Assembly (NCBI GenBank): GCA_027306955.1 | Contig: DAHUXX010000157.1 | Span: 1-11,330, forward strand | Reading direction: 5' to 3' | Length of the DNA stretch: 11,330 nucleotides | DNA from: Acetobacteraceae bacterium | Lineage (GTDB): Bacteria > Pseudomonadota > Alphaproteobacteria > Acetobacterales > Acetobacteraceae | Shown here: positions 6,538 to 11,330 of the stretch, piece after piece | Layout of the letters: every line of letters begins with the position of its first letter | Position numbering within the stretch: the stretch's first letter is position 1 | Made by a program: the position numbers and the translations under genes | Notes under the pieces: generated by a model | The model's input: only the letters and a program-made list of their open reading frames with translations | Databases searched by the model: none | Told to the model about the DNA's origin: nothing

Positions 6538-7419
6538 GCCCGCGGTAAGGCCGGCGATGTAGTAGTCCATGAGGAACGCATAGATCAGAATTGGCGGGGC
6601 GGAGGCAAGGATGTTGGCCGCCATGATGTGCCCCCAGTCGAGCACGTCGCCGTGGATCAGGGTGCTCACGATGCCGGCGGTCAGCACCATCTGCTTGGAG
6701 GTGAACAGGAACGCGAGCGGATACAGGAAATCGCCCCAGCAGACGGTGAAGGCGAAGATGGTCGCGGCGATAATCCCCGGCATCGCGACCGGAATGAAGA
6801 TCTTCCACAGCATCTGCAGGTGCGAGGCACCGTCGATCATCGCCGCCTCGTCCAGCTACTTCGGGATGGAACCGAAATAGCCGATCAGGATCCAGGTGCA
6901 GAACGGCACGGAGAGCGTCGGCCAGACGAAGGCGAGGGCCCACGTATTGTTGATCAGGTGCAGGTTCGCGAGTTCCTTGAACAGCGGAATGAACAGCAGC
7001 GATTCCGGCACCAGGTAGGTGAGGAAGACGCCGGTCGCGAACATCTGGCTGCCGAAGAAGCGCATGCGCGCGAGCGCATAGGCCGCCAGCACCGAGATCA
7101 CCATGGTGACGCACACCACAACGATGGTGAGCTTCACGCTGTTGTAGAAGAAGATCTGGAACTGCGGGTTGTGGATGATGGAGGTGTAGTTGCCGAAGAA
7201 GAGATGCTGGGTGAACCAGGGATCCTTGCCCGACCCGATCTCCTGCGAGGTCTTGAGCGAGGTCACAAGCTCGAAATAAGGCGGGATCAGGAAGCCGATG
7301 GCGAAGATTGCCAGCGCGATATAGCTGGTCCACAGCGCCCAGCGGCGCTCGCGCGCGATGCTGGGCTTGCGTCCGCGCCGTGGCGCCGCGGCCCCGGCGG
7401 CGAGGGTCGCGCTACTCAT
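6523..7419 (-). pseudogene. MalG-type sugar ABC transporter permease interrupted by an in-frame amber codon
   Basis: Without the lesion this would be a 298-residue inner-membrane permease of the binding-protein-dependent type. Hydrophobic segments are visible near residues 30-50, 95-118, 126-147, 160-182 and in the C-terminal part. The conserved cytoplasmic EAA loop should read PKELDEAAMIDGA or similar. Here the codon after PK is TAG (6858-6856, codon 188), followed in the same frame by LDEAAMIDGASHLQMLWKIF and a normal C-terminus ending ATKG. A single G-to-T change from GAG would create this stop. The ATG at 7419 is preferred over an upstream GTG at 7455 because GGAGG (7429-7433) lies 9 nt before it and it follows the previous gene's stop by 1 nt. 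An ATG at 6840, 15 nt past the amber codon and preceded by GAGG, could allow restart. Confidence 0.87.
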
Positions 7420-7420
7420 G

Positions 7421-8368
7421 TCAGATGGCCTCCCGGGTCCGGCGCGTGACGCCACGCAGGATGAAAATGGCGAAGACCGCCAGGATCGGGAACATGAACA
7501 GGCTCACCGCCGAGCCCATCGGGATGTTGCCCGAGTTTATGCCCACCTGGAACGCATAGGTCGCGAACACATGCGTCGTGTTGGCCGGCGCGCCGGCCGT
7601 CAGGATCTGGACAATGTCGAAATTGGCGAAGGTGACGATCAGGCTGAACAGCGTGGTGATGCTGATGATGTTCTTCAGCATCGGGAACGAGATGAAGCGG
7701 ATCTTCTGCCAGCCCGTGGCACCGTCGATCGCCGCCGCCTCGTAAAGCTGGTCAGGCACCGATTTCAGCGTCGCGAGATACATGATCATGAAGAAGGGCG
7801 TGCCGAACCACACGTTCACCATGATGATCCAGAACCGCGCCCATGCCGTGCTCGAGAGAAACGCGATCGGGTGTATGCTAACCTGTTGCAGCAACCAGTT
7901 CACCGCCGAGTAGCTGCCCTCGATCATCCACCACCAGCCCAGCGTGGACAGCGCCGGCGGGATCACCCAGGGCAACAGCAGCACGCCGCGCCAGAGCTTC
8001 TGGTCGGGCCCGGTGATGTTGTGCATCACGTGGGCGAGGATGAATCCGATCAACGCCTTGAGGAACACGGCGGTGATCGCAAACAGGCAGCTCTGGAAGA
8101 TGACGAGGTGGAATGTGTTGCTGGACAGCAGGTACTGGTAGTTGAACAGGCCGACGAACCGGGTCATGTCGCGGTTCAGCGTCGACAGGTAGATCGAATA
8201 AAAGAACGGATAGACGACGAAGCCCGCGAGCAGCGCGAACAGCGGCACGCACATCAGCAGCGCAGTCGTCGACCGGCGCCGGGCCATCCGGTGCAGGGCG
8301 CTGTCGCGCGCCCTCGGGCGAGGCGCGGAATAGCGCGCAATCGGAACGTCCGTCGTGCCTTCGGCCAT
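7421..8368 (-). CDS. MalF/UgpA-type sugar ABC transporter permease
   Basis: The protein is an intact 315-residue inner-membrane permease. After a basic N-terminus (about 1-35) come hydrophobic segments near residues 36-60, 88-114, 127-148, 177-199, 230-250 and 287-305. The EAA loop YEAAAIDGATGWQKIRFISFP (209-229) contacts the ATPase and includes the conserved Glu-Ala-Ala and Gly. This is the first of two permeases that pair to form the channel of a CUT1-type importer. The start was placed at ATG 8368, with AAGGGAG 11 nt upstream, rather than at an upstream TTG (8395). Its stop is 1 nt from the start of the second permease, so the pair is translationally linked. Upstream lies a hairpin that separates it from the binding-protein gene. 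Confidence 0.9.
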   Translation of the reverse strand: MAEGTTDVPIARYSAPRPRARDSALHRMARRRSTTALLMCVPLFALLAGFVVYPFFYSIYLSTLNRDMTRFVGLFNYQYLLSSNTFHLVIFQSCLFAITAVFLKALIGFILAHVMHNITGPDQKLWRGVLLLPWVIPPALSTLGWWWMIEGSYSAVNWLLQQVSIHPIAFLSSTAWARFWIIMVNVWFGTPFFMIMYLATLKSVPDQLYEAAAIDGATGWQKIRFISFPMLKNIISITTLFSLIVTFANFDIVQILTAGAPANTTHVFATYAFQVGINSGNIPMGSAVSLFMFPILAVFAIFILRGVTRRTREAI

Positions 8369-8379
8369 TGGCGACGATA

Positions 8380-8386
8380 CTCCCTT
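8380..8386 (-). promoter_or_regulatory. Ribosome binding site for the first permease gene
   Basis: AAGGGAG on the minus strand lies 11 nt before the ATG at 8368. It would sit inside the coding region if the TTG at 8395 were the start, which favours the ATG. Confidence 0.45.
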
Positions 8387-8413
8387 TGCGATCAACGGCG
8401 GCTCTGAAAGACA

Positions 8414-8438
8414 GGCCGGGGGCGATAAGCCCCCGGCC
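8414..8438 (-). terminator. GC-rich hairpin between binding-protein and permease genes
   Basis: GGCCGGGGGC (8414-8423) and GCCCCCGGCC (8429-8438) form a perfect 10-bp stem around a 5-nt loop. On the minus strand it begins 15 nt after the binding-protein stop and is followed by TGTCTTTC, a modest T-rich tail. In sugar importer operons a stem here commonly protects the binding-protein mRNA from 3' decay or partly terminates transcription, so that the binding protein is made in excess over the permeases. The stem is directly seen; the role is inferred. Confidence 0.65.
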
Positions 8439-8453
8439 CCGGACCGTCAGGCG

Positions 8454-9818
8454 TCACATATTGATGTAGCCGTTGATCTCGTGCTCGGCCCAGTTGAGCA
8501 CGCTGTCCAGGCTCTCCTTGTTCTTGACCAGCTTCGCGACCATCACGTTGAACGTCGCGTTGCTGTAGAGCTGGGTCCCGATACGGCCCGGTGCGGGCGC
8601 CGCCGCCATCGCGGATTGCGCGTCATGCCACGGCCGTATCGGGTAATTGTAGATCGTGCCGACCGGCGGCTTCTCGGTCTCCCAGATCTTGAAGTCGTGC
8701 ATGCTGAGCAGCGGCGGAATGTCGTAGCCCGCCGATGCGTCGCACAGCTTTTCCACCTGCGGGCGCTGCTGCAGATAAGTGAGCAATTCCTTCGCCGCCG
8801 TCTTGTTGGGGCTGAACTTCCAGATGCCCCACAGATACGGCTGGTAGGGGACGAACCGGCCCTTGGGCCCGGCGGGGCTGGGGAAGGTCCAGCAATCCTC
8901 CGCGACCTTGATGGCGTCGCGCCGCGCCACCCACCAAGCCGACGGTGGGTTGAAGATCAGCGCCGACTTGCCGGAGATCAGCGCCTTGTTGTTGGAAGCG
9001 TCGTCGTAGGACCACGTGTCCGCAGGCAGGCTCGGGACGAGCTGCTGCATATAGTCCAGGACCTGCTTGATCGCGTCCGACTTGACCTGGATGTTGCCCT
9101 TCTCGTCCACCAGCTCGGCACCGTAGGCACGCAGGAGGGAGCCGGTCCAGTCAACGCTGTCCGTGGTCTGCCCGAGGCCGAGCCCGAACGGCACGCCGGC
9201 CTTCTTCGCCGCCGGCGCCAGCTTCAACATCTCGTCATAGGTCCAGGCGGTCGCGGTCGAGGCATTGCCCGGCTTGTTCGGGTACCACGCCTCGACATCG
9301 ACACCCTGGCTCTTGAAGAAGCTGATGCGCACGCACGATGGCTTGTATTGCGAGCCGACGCTGGTCGGCACCGCCATCCAGTGGCCGTTCACCTTGCCGG
9401 CGTACGTCGCGACCCCGTCCATCGCGCCGTATTCCTTGATCAGCCCGTCCACGATATCGTCGACCGGGATGAGGTGCTGGTAATAGTGCTGCACGTCCCA
9501 GGTGAGGAACGCCATCACGTCATGGCCGGTACCGGAGAGCGCCTCCGCCGCCTGGGTCAGCGGCAGCTTGCTGTTCGCGGCACCCGAGCTCAGCAGGTCG
9601 AGCGTGACCTCGACATGATTCTTCTTGCCCCACTCGGTCACCATCGTGCGCATCACCGGGTTCGCGGCCGGCACCCAATGGTCCCAGAAGCCGAGCTTGA
9701 GCGTTCCGGCCGCGTTCGCGGTCTGCACATGCACCAGCGGCAGCGCGGAGGCCGCGGCCCCCGCCTTCAGCACGCCGCGGCGTGACAGACCGAATTTCGA
9801 GTGCTTTTTCGTCGCCAT
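8454..9818 (-). CDS. Family 1 extracellular solute-binding protein, Tat-exported
   Basis: The protein has 454 residues. The N-terminus carries a twin-arginine signal, SRRGVLKAG (12-20), then a hydrophobic stretch and a probable signal peptidase site after ANA (34-36), so it should be exported folded to the periplasm. The mature part (KLGFWDHWVPAANPVMRTMV, KNHVEVTLD, GKVNGHWMAVPTSVGS, NPPSAWWVARRD and similar) has the pattern of family 1 sugar-type binding proteins. It would deliver ligand to the adjacent permease pair. The ligand cannot be deduced; neighbouring dgoK and dgoA suggest a sugar or sugar acid. The ATG at 9818 is preceded by a strong AGGGAGGGG site. A 197-bp upstream gap probably holds its promoter, and a hairpin follows the gene. 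Confidence 0.9.
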   Translation of the reverse strand: MATKKHSKFGLSRRGVLKAGAAASALPLVHVQTANAAGTLKLGFWDHWVPAANPVMRTMVTEWGKKNHVEVTLDLLSSGAANSKLPLTQAAEALSGTGHDVMAFLTWDVQHYYQHLIPVDDIVDGLIKEYGAMDGVATYAGKVNGHWMAVPTSVGSQYKPSCVRISFFKSQGVDVEAWYPNKPGNASTATAWTYDEMLKLAPAAKKAGVPFGLGLGQTTDSVDWTGSLLRAYGAELVDEKGNIQVKSDAIKQVLDYMQQLVPSLPADTWSYDDASNNKALISGKSALIFNPPSAWWVARRDAIKVAEDCWTFPSPAGPKGRFVPYQPYLWGIWKFSPNKTAAKELLTYLQQRPQVEKLCDASAGYDIPPLLSMHDFKIWETEKPPVGTIYNYPIRPWHDAQSAMAAAPAPGRIGTQLYSNATFNVMVAKLVKNKESLDSVLNWAEHEINGYINM

Positions 9819-9948
9819 AGGCCCCTCCCTGTGAAGCGCCGTGCCGTGCCCCCAGGGACGTGCCGTGCGCTGTGTGAAACCTGGACGTACGCGCTGTCTC
9901 CCGCGTTTGGGCCGAGCCTACGCACAAACCTCCGTCCGATGCAAATTC

Positions 9949-9964
9949 ATGGGAGCGCTAACAT
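9949..9964. promoter_or_regulatory. LacI-family operator-like palindrome
   Basis: ATGGGAGCGCTAACAT lies in the 197-bp gap between dgoA and the binding-protein gene. It has the central AGCGCT and outer ATG/CAT symmetry, with 12 of 16 positions matching their mirror positions. This is the form typical of LacI-family sugar-responsive repressors. The remainder of the gap (9819-10015) shows no gene; only weak promoter-like hexamers are visible on the minus strand (such as TATGTT overlapping the operator). No regulator gene is in the window. Confidence 0.5.
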
Positions 9965-10015
9965 ACGGACGCGCAAGGCTGTTTTCCGCTCGCGCGGCGT
10001 CCGCCGGCCAGCGGA

Positions 10016-10633
10016 TCAGAGCGCGTCGAGCAGCGCGCGGGCCTTCACCCCGACATCCGCGGCTGTGTCGCCGGGGCGGTAAAGCGCCGAGCCGATGCCG
10101 AATCCCGCGGCTCCGGCGCCGCGCCAGGCCGGAATCGTCGTGGCGTCCATGCCGCCCACCGGCAGCACCATTGTCCCCGGCGGCAGCACCGCACGCAGCG
10201 CCCGCAGCACGGCGGGTGAGGCGGCCTCCGCCGGAAACAGCTTCAGCGCATCCGCTCCCGCGTCGAGCATGGAGAAAGCTTCAGCGGGCGTGAAGAAACC
10301 GGGCATGGCGATGAGGCCGCGCGTCTTCGCGGCGCGCACGACCATGGCGTCGGCGTGGGGCGTAACGATCAGCCGCCCGCCCACCGCCGCGATCTCCGCG
10401 ACCTCCTGCGCGCGCCGCACCGTTCCGGCGCCGATCAGCAGCCGCTCGCCGAACCGGCGGGCGAGGCGCGCAATGCTGTCGATCGGGTCCGGCGAGTTGA
10501 GCGGCACCTCGACGATGGCGATGCCCGCGCCCTCCAGCGCCGTCGCGATCTCCTCCGCCTCGTCCGGCCGCACGCCGCGCAGGATGGCGACCAGCGGGCA
10601 GCGGCCAAGGGTCGCGGCGAGGTTCAGCGCCAT
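10016..10633 (-). CDS. dgoA: 2-dehydro-3-deoxy-6-phosphogalactonate aldolase
   Basis: This 205-residue class I aldolase cleaves 2-dehydro-3-deoxy-6-phosphogalactonate to pyruvate and glyceraldehyde 3-phosphate, the last step of the De Ley-Doudoroff pathway, in the cytoplasm. Motifs include VAILRGVRPDEA (15-26, with Arg19), VEVPLNSPDP (41-50, with Glu42), LIGAGTV (66-72) and IVTPHAD (89-95). They continue with GADALKLFPAE (126-136), where Lys131 is the Schiff-base lysine, and PVGGM (158-162). These match Arg14, Glu37 and Lys126 of E. coli DgoA. The VEVPLNSP form, rather than the VEVTLRT form usual in KDPG aldolases, supports DgoA over Eda. The ATG at 10633 overlaps the end of dgoK by 10 nt and has GGAGA 6 nt upstream, so the two are co-translated. 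Confidence 0.92.
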   Translation of the reverse strand: MALNLAATLGRCPLVAILRGVRPDEAEEIATALEGAGIAIVEVPLNSPDPIDSIARLARRFGERLLIGAGTVRRAQEVAEIAAVGGRLIVTPHADAMVVRAAKTRGLIAMPGFFTPAEAFSMLDAGADALKLFPAEAASPAVLRALRAVLPPGTMVLPVGGMDATTIPAWRGAGAAGFGIGSALYRPGDTAADVGVKARALLDAL

Positions 10634-11330
10634 GCGCGTTCTCCGATGCGCGCGAGCCCCCGCGCGGCGGCCTCGGGGGATGCCACGGCCGCACTCCCAC
10701 CCGGTGCCGCGACGGCGCGGGCATAGAGCGCCGCAAGTTCCGAGTTGGCAACGATCGTCACGTGCGTGCGCGCCGGCATCGCCGCCCCGATCTCGTGGCC
10801 GATCAGCAGGCCCGAGAGATAGGAGGCGCTCGCCTCGTCCGCGAGCGCGCCCGCGAGCCCCAGAGTGCGCACGCCGAACAAATGGTGCAGCAGGTGCCCC
10901 GGCTCCCCGGCGCGCGCGAGGCCGCGGTCGAAGGCGGCGAGGTCGATCGGTCCATCGCGCATCATCCGCCCGAGGATGGTCGCCGAGCGCAGCGCCGCGA
11001 ACGCCTCGCCGGAGAAATAGGTCTCGAACGCCGCGATGCGCCCGGCCTCGACGCGCGCCCATTTGCTGTGGCTGCCGGGCAGGCAGGCGATGCCGTCCGC
11101 GAGCTCGAGCCCCGCGATCTGCGTCTCCTCCCCGCGCATCACCTCCGGAACATTCTGCCGGTCGCGCGCCGAGAGCCCTGGCACCAGCCGGACCTCGGCA
11201 CCCTCGAACGGGACCGGCACGAGCGCCGTGGCAAGCTCCGCGATGCCGGCGGGGCAGGGGAGGTAGGGCGCTTCCAGCCAGCCTTGCCGGCTGCCCACCA
11301 TGCCCGCGAGCAGCACGCGCCGTTCGCCCC
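10624..11330 (-). CDS. dgoK: 2-dehydro-3-deoxygalactonokinase, partial (5' end outside window)
   Basis: The frame is open to the window edge and shows about 234 C-terminal residues; roughly the first 55-60 are missing, including the expected N-terminal phosphate-binding motif. DgoK phosphorylates 2-dehydro-3-deoxygalactonate with ATP to give the aldolase substrate. Characteristic stretches are LLAGMVGSRQGW, APYLPCPA, VPGLSARD, the VMRGEETQIAG segment, CLPGSHSKWA and YLSGLLIGHEIGA. All have close counterparts in E. coli DgoK (MAGMVGSNVGW, NVMRGEETQ, MPGTHCKW, FLSGLLIGAE). The gene overlaps dgoA by 10 nt, and together they form the lower galactonate pathway. A dehydratase and possibly a regulator may lie upstream, outside the window. 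Confidence 0.93.
   Translation of the reverse strand, partial: GERRVLLAGMVGSRQGWLEAPYLPCPAGIAELATALVPVPFEGAEVRLVPGLSARDRQNVPEVMRGEETQIAGLELADGIACLPGSHSKWARVEAGRIAAFETYFSGEAFAALRSATILGRMMRDGPIDLAAFDRGLARAGEPGHLLHHLFGVRTLGLAGALADEASASYLSGLLIGHEIGAAMPARTHVTIVANSELAALYARAVAAPGGSAAVASPEAAARGLARIGERAWR

Noticed and set aside
8355..9785. Long plus-strand open frame (476 codons) antisense to the solute-binding protein
   Set aside because: Rich in Arg, His and Asp with no domain signature, while the minus strand has a Tat signal, a good ribosome binding site and a known family.
9840..9868. Two copies of GTGCCGTGC in the leader of the binding-protein gene
   Set aside because: The copies are short, built from very common GC-rich words, and not arranged as a recognisable operator or attachment site.
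1..11330. Search for CRISPR arrays, tRNA or rRNA genes, transposases and phage genes
   Set aside because: No regularly spaced repeats, no tRNA-like cloverleaf with TTCGA arm, and no mobile-element protein motifs were seen on either strand.

Overview
This window comes from a high-GC bacterial chromosome. GC-rich third codon positions, GTG starts, and the gene families and gene order suggest an alphaproteobacterium, possibly of the Rhodospirillales or Hyphomicrobiales; that placement is inference. No rRNA, tRNA, CRISPR array, transposase or integrase is visible. The longest stretch without a gene is 197 bp (9819-10015).

Left block, plus strand (1-3905). The window opens inside the C-terminal third of a sodium:solute symporter. 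A strong hairpin follows its stop. Next is a two-gene operon: an 823-residue fusion of a circularly permuted ATP-grasp domain with an alpha-E domain, and a transglutaminase-like cysteine protein whose GTG start overlaps the fusion's stop by 4 nt. This matches a predicted peptide-ligation and peptide-modification system known from comparative genomics, whose product and target are still unclear.

Right block, minus strand, convergent with the left (read from 11330 down to 3927). The order is dgoK (partial), dgoA, a 197-bp gap with a LacI-type operator-like palindrome, a Tat-exported family 1 solute-binding protein, two MalF/MalG-type permeases, a UgpC/MalK-type ATPase, a malate/L-lactate-family (Ldh_2) dehydrogenase, a 52-bp palindromic element, and a small DUF1330 protein. 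DgoK and DgoA are the last two enzymes of the De Ley-Doudoroff galactonate pathway (KDGal to KDPGal to pyruvate plus glyceraldehyde 3-phosphate). The neighbouring importer and dehydrogenase therefore suggest uptake and oxidation of a sugar or sugar acid that feeds this route.

The most striking observation is that two adjacent transporter genes are broken. The second permease has an in-frame amber codon inside its EAA loop, and the ATPase has a one-base frameshift just before its C-terminal regulatory domain. The flanking genes are intact. This is either recent decay of the transporter, a split but working permease, or sequence error. Other structures of note are a 52-bp palindrome that supplies the dehydrogenase stop codon, a 19-bp tandem duplication at the 3' end of the broken permease, and a GC-rich hairpin between the binding-protein gene and the first permease gene.
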